A DNA stretch of 64,000 nt from Sycon ciliatum (lineage: Eukaryota; Porifera; Calcarea; Leucosolenida; Sycettidae): assembly GCF_964019385.1 (NCBI RefSeq), contig NC_088649.1, positions 14,990,851 to 15,054,850 on the forward strand. Direction: 5' to 3'. Shown here one piece after another: positions 12,756 to 24,531 of this stretch. The stretch's first letter is position 1, and every line of letters starts with the position of its first letter. Made by a program: the position numbers and the translations under genes. A model generated the notes under the pieces. It was not told where the DNA came from, ran no database searches, and saw only the letters and a program-made list of their open reading frames with translations.

Positions 12756-13170
12756 TAGGGGTGGAATGAGGATATCGAATACTCGAGCACTCGCTCGAAA
12801 ATTTGAAAAGAGCGAGTACTCGTTTCGCAAAAAAATACTAGAGACGTACTATGCACTATTGTATGCATGTACATGAAGTAGTTCTGTTACTCTGACCAGT
12901 ACTTACAGCCCATGCAAGTGTGCCTACTGCGGCCTATACTAGCACCTCTAGATCTGAATCTTGTGAAAGTCCAGTGCTTTTTGATAGTACATGTAACAAG
13001 CTGTGAGAAGTGCTTGGCAAGACTTCATGTATCGGGTGTACCACGTCCGGTGCGGCGAGAATGTGTGCAGTGCATTGTATAATTATGTTGTCAGTAAAAT
13101 ACTCGCACTCGCTCGAGTACTCGCTCGTTTTTTCAACGAGTCCTCGATTTTGGCAATCGTTTCACCCCTA
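12756..13170. mobile_element. hAT-like MITE, 415 bp
   Basis: The ends form an inverted repeat (TAGGGGTGGAATGA and, from the right, TAGGGGTGAAACGA). Inside both ends are clusters of CGAGTACTCG/CGAGCGAGT motifs, as in subterminal repeats of hAT elements. The TAGGGGTG terminus is typical of hAT transposons. A matching 8-bp target duplication was not visible, which lowers confidence. Confidence 0.6.
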
Positions 13171-13385
13171 GTACAGTGTGGCAAGTGACATTGCATGTGT
13201 GCCATGAAACAGGTGATCAAGTAAGACACCTGCCACCTAGCCCTCAAAACCCGCTGTATGCTTGGAAACCGCACACTTGAGTACGTAATAACGCAATAGA
13301 GATGGAGAAAGCTGTAGCGAGACATCGGGCTTCCAGCTGAGTCTCAATCCTCAATCAGAAGGCAGCTTATATAGCTAAACCAGAC

Positions 13386-13757
13386 ATAGCTCGATTTTGC
13401 TAGCAATTCTGCTAGCAAAATATCGAAAAATTTTGACTAGGGAATTTGCAGGAAAACTGACGGAGCAAAATATCGGAATATTCGCTGGAAAACGGGAGAT
13501 TTTTCACTTATATGGAGCACATGACTCATTTTCGCACAATTTTTCCAACACGTGACTCATTTTTTCTCAGTTTTGCCTACACGTGACCCACTTTCGATCA
13601 GGTTTCCCGCACATGACACAAATTTGGCCTCGGATCGGAGCCACAGGGGAGCAAAACATCGAATGACCTCGCGAAATGAGAAAGCAAAATATCAACAATG
13701 AGCCAGCAAAATTTTGCGGCAAAATATCGAAGCTTCACTGGCAAAATCGGGCTTTGC
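13386..13757. repeat. Probable MITE with AGCTCGATTTTGC-like ends
   Basis: The left end (agctcgattttgctag) and the reverse complement of the right end (agcccgattttgccag) are similar, and aaaatatcg recurs repeatedly inside. A small palindrome (attttgctagcaattctgctagcaaaat-type) lies at the left end. Family unknown. Confidence 0.45.
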
Positions 13758-14758
13758 CAAAAACACATTCACAACTTGCAGGTTGTCTGAAGAAAATAGT
13801 CTTCAGCTGTGAATACCCGTATGCAAAAATTTCGGCAGCAACTTAAATTCGGCTTCATTCAACACCGACCCAAATTGCGGAAATTAAAACGCTGATGAAA
13901 ATTTTCACATCCGCTTTGGTTATGTGCTAGTAACGCTGTACCAAAAATATATTGGTGCCAAAATGTCGAAAATTTTACTGCGCCGACATTTTGTAATTTT
14001 GCTCTCTGATCTGAGAGCAGAGCAAGCGCGTGGAGCAGTCGGAGCAGTCAGTTCCGGCGCAAACAGATGCAGAAAGGTTTCTGTGATGTTGCTATGGAAA
14101 TCATGACGCCTGATTTCAACCATTGTTTTCGTGCGGGAAATTCACAAACACGTTGTCAGAATCTCAAAGTGAAACTGAGGCAAACAGCTGCACTGGAATT
14201 CCTGATTTTCACATCTAGCGCTCGTTGTGTATTCTGTTTCTCCCTGGTGTGTTTTACTTGCAGTTTTCCTTGAGCAGTGTTTCTGCTAAGTATTCTCCCT
14301 TTTCACTTCCCCTTTATCTCATCCACCCATCAAGGAAACTCCCTTGATAAAGTATCCATTCACTGGCTAGTGCTTTTGGCGAATTCTTCAAATAAAGTCT
14401 GAATGAAAAAAATGGAGAAGAAAAAAGCAACAAAACTGCTCTGCCAGCTCGACGTCAAGGCCTGCAGTAGCCAGATCATGCTCTGTACACTCGAGATCCA
14501 GCGCAGGTCATCCAAACAAGCATGTTCCGAGTGATCTTGTTCTAGTTCTGTACCAGACGAACGCGCCCTTACTCACAACACTAAAACAGATTCTACTACC
14601 GTATTTCCCCGAATACAAGTCGCACCTTTTTACACTAAGCTTCAAGGGTAAAGAAGGGGATGGCGCGACTTACAGTCGAGAGTGACATCCTACTTATATG
14701 CATGTATGCATGTATTGAAACAATGTGGTTCAAACCTCACAGTGAGGGTGAGACTTAA

Positions 14759-15180
14759 GCGGGATTCACAGAAGCTTTTTTGCGATGCGACACGCGATGC
14801 GACAGGCGCGAAACCGGGAAAACCCCAAATCGCAGCCTTGTCGCACCCCACGCAACTGCCGCAACTGGGCCATCGCAGGCCATCGCAGAAGTTGAGCTTG
14901 GCTCAACTTTTGCGATGCGATGCGATGCGACAAGCGATTTGGCGTACGATTTTGACCTTTTCTACAGCAAAGTTGTACAAAGGTTCAAGAGTTGCCTATA
15001 AATTTGTACAAGTTGTATCAAACCGCGCCAATATCATGGTGACGTAGCCAAATCAGCAAGATTTTGTCGCATCACTGACTTCTTCTGTGAATGGTATTTC
15101 GCGAGTTCGCATCGCACGCCTCGGCGCAGATCGCGTCGCATCGCGTGTCGCATCGCAAAAAAAGCTTCTGTGAATCCCGC
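14759..15180. mobile_element. TTAA-flanked MITE, 422 bp
   Basis: The ends are 45-bp inverted repeats starting GCGGGATTCACAGAAGCTTT and continuing with GCGATGCGACACGCGATGCG. TTAA lies directly outside both ends (14755-14758 and 15181-15184), the duplication left by piggyBac and Kolobok elements. Further GCATCGCA copies lie inside. It is nested in the Mutator-like element. Confidence 0.85.
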
Positions 15181-15769
15181 TTAACTTAATTTTAAGGTGG
15201 CAGTTCCCCTTTTCCGTATACTACACTCTTTGGACCAGAAGTCATGAACAGCTGGGAATATCCAAACCAAACTTGGCAGTGATGTTGAGGGTGTTCATAC
15301 CTAGGTTCAGAATCATTTTTCACACATCTCACATATCTTGAAGTGCCGAACTTGCACTCAGCCAAAATGCGTTCATATCGCACGTACAGGGCAAGGATTG
15401 AGCCAAAAAAGAACACTGGGGCTAATGGTGTCCAGCAGTGTCAATTTGCTCAGAACTCATGCAGACTAACAGCTCAAGGTGCTAAACTACACTAAACCTT
15501 GTAAACATATGTACAGTGGAGCATTGTGATTTTCAGTTTTACAGATCAGAAACGCGATGTTTACAGATAATTCAGAGACATGCCAGTTGGAAGAACCTCG
15601 CTGGGATATTGACAGTTCTGTTTAGTTTAGCACCTAGCAAATTTCACGTAGATGTGAATAATGCCCAAGATTATGATTCTATGACAAGTAAGCCCTGAGA
15701 TATGTTGGCTCAAACTTGTCGGAGTCTATGAAAAAGAGGTTCAAATTCATGAAAAAGTACACTCCAGTT

Positions 15770-16672
15770 TCACCTTTCAAAAGCCACCAGCAGCATATGT
15801 TTCTTCTTCCTTGTGCTGTGCCTGATCCAGAAACCCTCTGCAATGCTTACTTGCTTTTTGCTCCTCTTCTGACGACTTTCTACGCTTGTGGTACAGCTTT
15901 CCTCTTGAAAGACACCTAGATTTCTCTCCAACGACGGACTAACAGTGCATCCCATACGCTGTACTACTTCGGCAAGCTCACTGTGGACTTCATTGAACAC
16001 GATCACTGCCAGGAACACAGCAGTCTCAACAGTTATGGAGCTACAGAACGATTCCTTTGGACAGAGATGTCAAATAGTGCCATTGAGTGCTTCATTGGCA
16101 TTCTGTGTGGCACGACGAACACAGCCCTGTAGGAGGGATTTGTCGGCAAGATGGACATATACAGGTTTAATTTCTTCAAAGACTGCAACAGGGATAGTGT
16201 TGTTCGACGATGAAGAAACTGCCACAGAAACATTGCCATATCCACACTTCTATTGCTGCCACCTGCACCATGAGTCCTTCCGGGCAGAACTGATTGCATT
16301 TCTCGGCATCCTTGGACTGTACGTTGTGGCAAACAGATTCCCAAATAACACGGGCCATCGCTGTGACGAAGCCTGCAATCTTGCAGATAGAATTTCCAAA
16401 ACAGTTCCGCAGGGAGTCTCCTTCCTTGTGCAGAAAGTACAATAGCGGGTCAACACTTCCACGTCCACAAATTTTTGCGTCTCCCAAGCAATCACAGTCT
16501 GCATGCCATATAAGGAGCTGTATCCTCGTCGCATCCATGTTCCGTCCGTTGTCACGGCGATTTCGGCTGGCGATTCCTCCCCGGCTGCAACTTGTTGTGT
16601 GAACACAACTCCAGCAGCATTTTTAATGCTCAAACTTGCACTAGCTTTAGCAGCTTGGTGAAAATTCTTCAC
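15770..16672 (-). pseudogene. Mutator-like transposase, C-terminal part with one in-frame stop
   Basis: Reading from 16672, the frame shows IAVTTDGTWMRRGYSSLYGM, the hallmark DGTW...RG..S..G block of the invertebrate Mutator-like transposase domain, then EVLTRYCTFC and ISSARKDSWCRWQQ. A TAG at 16250-16252 interrupts the frame. The same frame then continues with IKPVYVHLADKSLLQGC, TQNANEALNGTIWHLCPKE and TVETAVFLAVIVFNEV, which match the conserved C-terminal part of the family. The segment between the DGTW block and the DSWC block is shorter than usual, suggesting deletion. Upstream frames to about 17524 may hold the remaining N-terminus but were not recognised. Confidence 0.8.
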
Positions 16673-17754
16673 GAGGCGCTGGTAGTTCTTCTTTCAACCG
16701 GCGCTGGCAAATCGAGGAATGCACACAATTTCCGGAAATCCTCGCGGCCTCGTTCAAGCAGGCGCATAGCCAGTACGCTCTTTCTATTCAATTCAAAATA
16801 ACTGGATATCTTTCCCACTGCGGGCGGTGAAGCAACAGAAGTGCAGTAGTTGCATGCAACTTCAATTATGGAGACTAGGCCAGCTCTTACATTTTCTGCA
16901 AACTGCTATTGTGGACAATAAATTCTGCAATTAAATTTAATTTCTGCAAACTAAAATTCCAGTTGTCAGAATCCAGGACTTCATCACTCTCCTCACTCGA
17001 GTCTTCATTGGAGTCACCAGCGCTCTCAGTATCCTCATCTGCAAGTAAGTTCAGATCGCCAGCCAAGGGTTCGCAGCTACGAGACGTGTCAGGTACTCCC
17101 AATTGCTCAGAGTCACTTTCAGTTGGAGCACGAGATGCAGACTCGTTTTCTTTCTCCAGATCTCTGCGCTTGGAGCTCTGGAACTGGTTTCTGTAGAAAA
17201 CACGCTTCTTGGCTCTGTAGTTAGCGGACTATCTCCTCTTATTGCCAATGACCAGAAGACAACAGCTACAGAGAACAGCGGACGCGCCAATTTCCAACTT
17301 TTTCTGTACTTCCTTTGACACGGATTTGCATTTTTTTGTTCGTGCTGACACCGTACCAGTGCTGACCTGCTGACTGCAGAGCTGAGTAGATGTACGGGTC
17401 GGTACGGGGTACAACTACAAGCCAACACGGCACACACACACAAAGAGCTGGCGCTCTTGGCACCCTCCGCGATCCACGCAGTGAACCGGAACGAAGATTG
17501 ATCGCGCTTGCGAACTGCATTCAAAGTGGAGATCAGCTGATTTTTTACAAATTCGCAGTGGGAGTTGGTTTGAATTTTTAAAATTTCCCAACCGTCGTGT
17601 TGTTTACCGCATAAAAAATTACACCAGCGGAAAGTTCATCACTTCAGGAGGAAAATGAGCCGGATATGGCCTCATTCTGACAACTTTCGTTTTTTGCTCC
17701 TTTTTTTGGACCCCAAAGGGGATCTGCGTGCCTTACAATCGGGCAAATACGGCA

Positions 17755-18283
17755 CTGTAGAGCGACACACTTTCGCGGCTCACAAATTTAACGTTTTCAT
17801 AAATCGGGCTGGTTCACGATGAGAAACGTTTGCGATTCTGTCTCTTCAGTCGAACCCTGTACTGTCCACAATCAATGTACAGAGCAGTTTGCGGCAATTT
17901 ATATTCGCGAATGTATGATGGTCGCGAAAATAGCGAAATTAAATCTCTAGCGAAAGTTTCTCACTTTAAAGTAGATACTTACAGTGAGGTCAGTGTCGCG
18001 GGAAGATCAGAACCGGACGGCCAATCTTTCATTCGGTTGTGGGACAGATTTCTGTTAATCAGATGCAGACATAGAATGAGTTGGGGTTGTGGTCACAAAC
18101 ACAGACAATATCTTGGTCTTCCGCCCCCTTAGTACTGCCGGTCAGAACTCGATTGATTTCATTTTTTTTTGATTTCATTTCTTTAAAAAAAACAGCACAT
18201 CGATAAATTTAAAAAGAAACTACTCGTGCTGCAATATTGTGCAGGTAAAAAAATAGTAGCTAGTGATTGTTTTGAAGTACAGG
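17755..18283. other. No gene seen
   Basis: AT-rich sequence with homopolymer runs near 18160-18190 and no recognised repeat. It separates the Mutator-like element from a pogo-like MITE. Confidence 0.5.
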
Positions 18284-18487
18284 TACAGTCAACTTTGCTA
18301 ATAGAGACTGCGGATAGAACGACAATTCGTGAATAACGACAGAATTTCCATGCCCAGAGCAAAGTCCCATCCCACTGTAATACATAATAAAATTATAATT
18401 AGACTTCGGGTATAACGACACTTCGCGAATAAGGACACCTTTTTGATGCCCCGCCGCCGAGTGTTGTTGTAAGCAAAGTTGACTGTA
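18284..18487. mobile_element. pogo-like MITE, family 1, copy A
   Basis: Ends TACAGTCAACTTTGCTAATA and the complementary GCAAAGTTGACTGTA bound an interior of ATAACGACAATTCGCGAATA-type phrases. TA lies at both ends. Cagt-starting ends with 'ataacgac' interiors are typical of non-autonomous pogo/Tigger members of Tc1/mariner. Copies B and C lie at 22431-22621 and 37318-37552. Confidence 0.8.
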
Positions 18488-18806
18488 TCTATCACTGTGG
18501 CTATGCATACTGTATGAATGTTTGTGCTAGTACCTAGTACACTAGCAATCTGGCTACAGTATGTAGCGACCTCACTGCATGACGTCAGCTCCCTCACCAG
18601 ATATACGCATGCGAATGAAACATTTCTTCCTCTTTGTTCTAAATAAACAACAACTATTAGACAAAGTTGCCCTCTCCTCGGAGTTGTAATTTATTAGGCC
18701 CCAGGGTGGTATGTCCCGGGATTCATCTGTCTCCCCCGTGAACAGATACGACCTCTGCCATCCTGGGTGCCTAAAAGTACTGTCAGTCAGTGAAGAACTG
18801 CGAGGG

Positions 18807-18832
18807 GCCGGGGGGGGGGGGGGGGGGGGGAG
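18807..18832. repeat. Poly-G tract
   Basis: An almost uninterrupted run of G following ggggccgg; could be quadruplex-forming and is of uncertain true length. Confidence 0.9.
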
Positions 18833-19149
18833 GACATTTCGTTTTGTAAATACTATTGGTAACCTTGGACTGCCCCTTATGCGAAATACAATAGTAACAA
18901 TATGGGCCGCAGTCAGCTAAAACATGTCTTTGGGGTTTCGTAATTTTTCCAGACATGACGGAATGAAGAATTGTTTCTGTCGAGCACGTTCACTCTGTGA
19001 TTCATTCATCAACCATTGGCGTGAGCGTCTTGTCGACTATGGTCTCACACTTACTACCCGGTCTAGTCCAAGCAGCTGGCGAGCAAAGTGACATTTTTTC
19101 TGGAATGCATTTGTTCACCCTAAGACATGTTTTGGCTGGCTGTGGCCCA

Positions 19150-19255
19150 TATACATACATATACATACATGTACATACATGTACATACATGTACATACAT
19201 GTACATACATGTACATACATATACATGTATGTACATGTATGTACATACATGTATA
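19150..19255. repeat. (ATACATGT)n-type microsatellite
   Basis: Alternating atacatac and gtacatac octamers, partly self-complementary, run up to the left end of the next MITE. Confidence 0.9.
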
Positions 19256-19981
19256 TACTGTAAAAGCCATATTTAACATTCTACTCCTCATGCTAGAGTA
19301 TAGAGTAGACACACACCATTCTACTCCCCATGCTAGAGTATAGAGTAGACACACACCATTCTACTCCCCATGCTAGAGTATAGAGTAGACACACACCATT
19401 CTACTCCCCATGCTAGAGTATAGAGTAGACACACACCATTCTACTCCCCATGCTAGAGTATAGAGTAGACACACACCATTCTACTCCCCATGCTAGAGTA
19501 TAGAGTAGACACACACCATTCTACTCCCCATGCTAGAGTATAGAGTAGACACACACGCGCGTGCGCGCGCGCTGGAAAGACAGCAAGCTCTGTTGTGCGC
19601 ACAGGAAATCTGCGCATGCGCAGAGCGTGGGCATGTGGTCTATGATACATAGCAGTATGTAGAGAGAGAGGAAGATTGTGAACACACGCAAGGAGGGTTA
19701 TGCAACCCGTTATAAAGGCGAACAGCGAAGCAATGGTACGTGACTGTTAACAACGGTTAACTCCTACGTTAACCGAATATATATAACGAAGTGCTAACTC
19801 TAACGAGTTAACGAGGAGACATCTGTCGTTAAAATAGAAATCGTTATACAGAAATCGATACATATACTGTCCTATTGAGCGTTGAGAATGAGTGAAAATC
19901 GTTACCTTTGGTACACGTAAACTAGTCAATTTTGGGAAATCGTTATATATGTGCCTCGTTAGAATAATGGCTTTTACAGTA
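19256..19981. mobile_element. MITE with TACTGTAAAAGCCAT ends, expanded internally
   Basis: The left end TACTGTAAAAGCCATATTT pairs with the right end AATGGCTTTTACAGTA. The right half (from about 19740) matches the second copy at 43861-44060 in order: ttaaaatagaaatcgttat, gcgttgagaatgagtga and cacgtaaactagtcaattt. This copy differs by carrying a 40-bp minisatellite near its left end. TA-flanked, probably Tc1/mariner-related. Confidence 0.78.
19279..19556. repeat. 40-bp minisatellite, seven copies
   Basis: The unit reads ctactccccatgctagagta then tagagtagacacacaccatt; copies are essentially identical except for one T in the first (ctcctcat). The array lies inside the MITE and runs into cacacgcgcgtgcgcgcgcg. 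The near-identity implies recent expansion. Confidence 0.95.
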
Positions 19982-19989
19982 CTATAAAA

Positions 19990-20455
19990 CGGGAAGCCAG
20001 GACGAAAATGAACAACTCATTGTATTGACTCAAGTAGTCTATTTACCCTTGGCAGCAAGCAAAACTCATTGCATATGGAGTGTAGTGTTGGCTTTTCCAT
20101 CAAGGAATACTACACAGATGTAGATGTTGGCACTACGGAAGGCAAGGTGATCATTCTTGCGCGATAGTTTGGTTGTTACGGAGTCCTTTTAGGGTAACAT
20201 ACAGCAGGACCGGCGGTGACGCGTCGATTTTCATTGCTTCTTTTTCCTTTACAAACTGATATGTTGCGACTTCAACTTTGATTGAAGAAGAAGGTGGCTG
20301 TTCCAAACACACTAATTATGTTTCCATTCTGTGGAGATGCTCATGCTAAATCCATACTGAGGACAATGCTTCTATAATTGCACGGTACAATCATGCTCGT
20401 TGCATTGATGCCAACGCAGAGAAGCTTCTATTTAAAAAAAAAACAATGATTGTAG
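19990..20455. other. No gene seen
   Basis: No recognisable repeat ends or conserved coding frame. Two homopolymer A runs occur near 20435. Confidence 0.5.
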
Positions 20456-20459
20456 AAAG

Positions 20460-21240
20460 AAAAAAGACATTATGGATACGAGTTAAGAGTAACTCTCCAT
20501 CACTGTAACATGATACTTTATACAGTCAGAAAGTGCAATAACTAGGCACAAAACTGACAGAGTACTGAGGCATTCGACGTCCTGACACCTAGCCAACACA
20601 CATCTCCGTAGCGCTAACCGACAGCCTTCCAACTTGGAAGGTTCAAGGTTATGGAAAGACCAAAGAGGGGAAGTCAAGCGCAACGAAAATGAGCAAAAGC
20701 TACAGTCCCAACGAAACAAAGAATGTTGATTGTTACTGGACGATGACGAGACCAGTACGATATTTGACAAACCGGTCTAACTACAATTCGAAGCAGCAAA
20801 GCAGCACACCACTCAACTTGGGTGGGTCATAAATATCAAAGATAAGTAAAGAAATGGGAAGCTTTGCGAAAACGAATTGTACAAGCCGAAAGCCAAACTC
20901 CTACAGTACTCCTCATGCATGACATTGTGATGGACTAGTTGACTACAAAACAAGTTGTTCCACACGACGTACGTTTCTCCTTCCCCTCTTTGGTCTTTCC
21001 ATAACCTTGAACCTTCCAAGTTGGAAGGCTGTCGGTTAGTGCTACGGAGATGTGTGTAGGCTAGGTGTCAGGACGTTGAATGTCTCAGTACTCTGTCAGT
21101 TTTGTGCCTAGTTATTGCACTTTCTGACTGTATAAAGTATCATGTTACAGTGATGGAGAGTTACTCTTAACTCGTATCCATAATGTCTTTTTCCTTTCTA
21201 CATTTATTTATGGCTCAACATCCGAGTTTCAAATAATAAT
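20460..21240. mobile_element. Fold-back pair of hammerhead-bearing repeat units (retrozyme-like), composite 1
   Basis: Left unit (20460-20977) reads on the minus strand and right unit (20978-21235) on the plus strand. Shared phrases include ggatacgagttaagagtaac, actgtaacatgatac and ccttccaacttggaaggttc. The right unit ends ...ggctcaacatccgagtttc followed by (AAT)n. The left unit's inner end retains the ribozyme's 3' half (cacacgacgtacgtttc) and switches there to the opposite-strand unit. Non-autonomous; no coding frame is conserved. Confidence 0.8.
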
Positions 21241-21595
21241 AATAATGCCCGTATATACACAAGCCATGCATCCTGTGCAAGGGGCGTCGGAACCAGTTTG
21301 GCAGGGGCGACCAAACCTAAACCAATACGTTTATCCTGTGATTTCTGAAACAATGAAATATTGGCCCAATTTTCCAAAATATTTCCCGGGTGGGCCCCCG
21401 GGTCCCCCTCCCCCGCCGTTTCATGGACGAGCCAATGTGGAATGTCTTTTGACGCCCTTGTGTGCACTGTTGTCACTTGCATCACCGCCATTGCGTTATG
21501 TTCGTGCTGCATCGAGCAGCCGGTGAAACACACCCACTCTCTGTTGTGTGTAGTGTTTGTCGTTGTATTGTCTGATTTGTCTCTCTCTCCTTTTT

Positions 21596-21685
21596 GTCTC
21601 TCTCCGTACTGTCTCTCTCCGTACTGTCTCTCTCCGTACTGTCTCTCTCCATACTGTCTCTCTCCGTACTGTCTCTCTCATCAGT
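21596..21685. repeat. 15-bp minisatellite, about six copies
   Basis: The unit is ctctctccgtactgt, with one copy reading ccatactgt. It lies in a pyrimidine-rich stretch. Confidence 0.92.
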
Positions 21686-22430
21686 ATTATAATGTGCTTG
21701 CTCGTTGTAAATAAAATCATACCTCGTCTTGTCCCACAATGGACTCATTCGAGTATTGCAGGCCGAACATAACACTTACATTGTCAAAATTCTTGGCAGC
21801 GCCGGAAGTGGAGGAAAGTGGTCCAGACGGTTGTTAGACAGGTCTCTGCATCATCATCGCCAGGGAAAACCACAAAGCAAACACTCTCGATCCAATACAC
21901 TCGTAACAGGAGAAAGTGAAACCAACCTTCACTTTCTTTATTTCCTTTTTTCCAATCTCTACTTTCCCACACGATCCATTAAATTATATTCCCACTGGGT
22001 CCAGTGCCAATAGGCATACGCCCGTTTTGATTCCTGCTATAAATAAAGTATACAACTACAACACACCAGCACTTCAAGATATTCACAAGTTTGAGGTATT
22101 GACTTTCCTTTTCTTCCGGTAAATCATTCTATAAGGACAGCCTTTAATACTGCACAGTGGTTTGGTCAAAGGCCATGATTGAGATACGAGAGGCACCTGG
22201 TTCAAGTCCTGCCTGGATCGTTTTTTTCCAATCGTACTGCAACCCACAGTCAACTGGGAACTCCAGGCCAGGCACACGGGGTACATGGATGCAGCCAATC
22301 GGCACAGAAAAGAAGCGACATGACATGGCCCGCATATAGTTATTCCTCAGATCAAAGAATGCCGTTAACAAACATTTGCACTCAGCTTCAATTGTGGGAG
22401 ACGAATCAGAAAGCAGGCCGCAAAAGGACA

Positions 22431-22621
22431 TACAGTCAACTTCGCTAATAACGACTGCGGATATAACGACAATTCGCGAATAACGACAGAATGTCCATGC
22501 CCAGAGCAAAGTTTCATCCAACTGTAATACATATAATGAGACTTCGGGTATAACGACACTTCGCGAATAAGGACACTTTTTTGATGCCCGCCGAATGTCG
22601 TTATAAATGAAGTTGACTGTA
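22431..22621. mobile_element. pogo-like MITE, family 1, copy B
   Basis: Ends TACAGTCAACTTCGCTAATA and GAAGTTGACTGTA frame ATAACGACAATTCGCGAATA phrases as in the copy at 18284-18487. The next MITE starts two bases after its right end. Confidence 0.85.
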
Positions 22622-22622
22622 C

Positions 22623-22974
22623 ATAAGCCTTATGCACGTTGTACAGATGCACGAAATCTCGTAGAATCTCGTAGAATCCCGTAGACCCGGTTGGGTGTTG
22701 AATGTGCAGAGCCCTATTGTGGTTTCTTCAATTTCCACTAAGAAATGGGCTCTGAAGGCATTTCATACGAAAACTTTTTTCTGACTAAGATCTAGCTAGT
22801 TTTTAGTTCTAACCAAAGTGAAAAGCTGGAAAAGCGATTGTTTGCCATTAATTATGAGGCTAAAATTGGTCAAACGTGCATGCATAGCACACAATGAACA
22901 CCCAACCGGGTCTGTACACACCTACGGTCCTAGTACAGAACTTTGTACATCTGTACAACGTGCATAAGGCCTAT
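22623..22974. mobile_element. MITE with ATAAGCCTTATGCACGTTG ends, 352 bp
   Basis: Left end ATAAGCCTTATGCACGTTGT and reverse-complemented right end ATAGGCCTTATGCACGTTGT match over about 27 bp, and a second inverted block (acccggttgggtgtt) lies further inside on both sides. Family unassigned. Confidence 0.8.
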
Positions 22975-23397
22975 TTGGCGCAATTGGCATTTTGCACTTG
23001 GACTTCGGGTGTTGATCCTGGGAAATTTTTATATCACACCGAATTTGCACAGTCTCGAAACTGCTAGCTTGTTCGACCTTGAGGTTTTGTACCTCAAGCT
23101 GAAAACAGCTGGCAAAAGATTCATCTGCGGAGCTCAGATCAAGTGGCCAAACTGATCACGACGAAAGATGCAAACAAGAAAGGCTCAAACCTATTAGCTT
23201 ACAATTCTTGTATGATATCCGCTGCATGTTGTGGTGAGGTAGGAAACGTGAATGCGGTAAGGCTGCTATTGCTACAGTTGAGTTCTGTCCCCGTTTTGGT
23301 GCAAGTGCTTGCACAGAAACTTGGAGACATGCCGATCAGCAACAGAACGGTGGAGAGGGTACCCAGCTTCATGAATTGCTCCATCTGCAAGAGACGG

Positions 23398-23435
<38 letters not shown>
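23398..23435. repeat. (GA)n microsatellite
   Basis: A clean GA run next to a MITE. Confidence 0.95.
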
Positions 23436-23439
<4 letters not shown>

Positions 23440-23445
23440 GCGAAG

Positions 23446-23573
23446 TACACTGCATTTTCCGGGGTCTAAGCCGCATCCCCCTTTTCGGACATAAAATTTA
23501 CCGTTGGGGCGATTTTTGAGTTATTTTAGGCGTTTTAAATTGAAGTGCGGCAAACACACCGGAAAATGCGGTA
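23446..23573. mobile_element. Short MITE, 128 bp
   Basis: Left end TACACTGCATTTTCCGG and right end CCGGAAAATGCGGTA are inverted copies with TA at both edges. The interior is AT-rich. Its proportions fit a Tc1/mariner-type MITE. Confidence 0.7.
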
Positions 23574-23629
23574 GATAGAAAGGTAGGGAGATAGAGAGAA
23601 AGTGCCATATCCGGTATAATACTGAAGTA

Positions 23630-24120
23630 TATCATCAATTATAACTCGGATGTTGAGCCAAAAAGCATTAAGTAAAGAGAAAAGACCTTTAAGTTACTAT
23701 AGTGGGTTTCAAAAGTCCAGACCTCTGGTTTCAAAAAACCGTCAGGACAGCATCTATACCACATAAAATCTGTGATCACTTTGGGCAAAAAAATTTCAAA
23801 ATTGGGCGTCTGCTATCCAATCGCTTAGAAATTTATATGGGAAAAATTGCGTGAGCTGCCTGGGTAATTTTCTGAAGAAATTTCTCAAAAATTTGAATAA
23901 TTCAAAAAAGTCTAGAGGTCTATACTTTTGAAACGCACTATAGTTATGACTAACAGTCCTTCAAGGTAACGAGATCCTATACAGACAGATAGTGCGACAA
24001 CAAGGCACAAAACTGACAAGGATATTGAGGCATTCAACGACCTGACACCTGGCTCCAACACATCTACGAAGCGCAAACCAGCGACCTTCCAGAACTTTTT
24101 CTTTCGTCACACTGGCGGAC
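23630..24120. repeat. Diverged remnant of the retrozyme-like repeat, interrupted
   Basis: Two blocks match the repeat units at 20460-21240: near 23645 (aactcggatgttgagcc) and 23980-24100 (aggcacaaaactgaca, acctgacacctgg, accttcca). About 250 bp of other sequence (23700-23940) lies between them. It is clearly older than the 32640-33775 copy. Confidence 0.6.
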
Positions 24121-24209
24121 TCGGTTAGTCATAACTCGTAACTTCTTGATCCTTTCTATTTACTTTAAAGTTTTATATCATCAATTGTCCTGCATTACCA
24201 CCAAATACA

Positions 24210-24350
24210 GTGAAACCTGTATAGAAGCCTGTCCCATATAGAAGCCTGTCCCATATAGAAGCCTGTCTCATATAGAAGCCTGTCTCATAATAAAGAAGCC
24301 TGCAAAATTTCACCAAGAAAGCCATAGAAGCCGCGGTTTTTATACAAGAC
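24210..24350. repeat. pogo-like end with short 'atagaagcctgtcc' tandem copies
   Basis: Begins acagtgaaacctgtatagaa, a pogo-like start, then repeats gcctgtcccatatagaa about four times. Matching phrases (gtatagaagcct) return near 25365 and 25675, so one older element may span 24210-25740 with later insertions inside. Confidence 0.55.
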
Positions 24351-24531
24351 ACAGTGAAACCTGTGCAAGACGACCGCTCAAGGGACCTTCAAAACGTGGT
24401 CTTTGTAAGCAGGTGTCCTCCTTATCCAGGGTCATTTGACTGAGAATAGCGTCCCTTGTTCCCGGTTGTAGTGGTCCTCTTGGACAGGTGGTCGCATTAT
24501 CCTAGGGGTCGCCTTGACAGGTTTTACTGTA
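24351..24531. mobile_element. pogo-like MITE, family 2, intact copy
   Basis: Starts ACAGTGAAACCTGTGCAAGA and ends GACAGGTTTTACTGTA. The interior has gacgaccgctcaagggacc and tggtcgcattatcc. It matches, collinearly, the copy at 54003-54703 after removal of the insertion there. Confidence 0.85.

Larger units (their letters stand above)
14597..17754 (-). mobile_element. Mutator-like DNA transposon, 3.2 kb, decayed
   Basis: The left terminus TACCGTATTTCCCCGAATAC and the reverse complement of the right terminus (TGCCGTATTTGCCCGATTG) form imperfect inverted ends. Between them, on the minus strand, lies a Mutator-like transposase remnant. The same terminal sequence delimits two MITEs in this window, at 39645-39828 and 63443-63615. 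A TTAA-flanked MITE has inserted near the left end. Confidence 0.72.

Noticed and set aside
22145-22230. Possible tRNA gene or tRNA-derived SINE (ggttcaagtcc B-box-like text at 22199)
   Set aside because: A B box alone is present; no cloverleaf can be drawn and the A box is poor.
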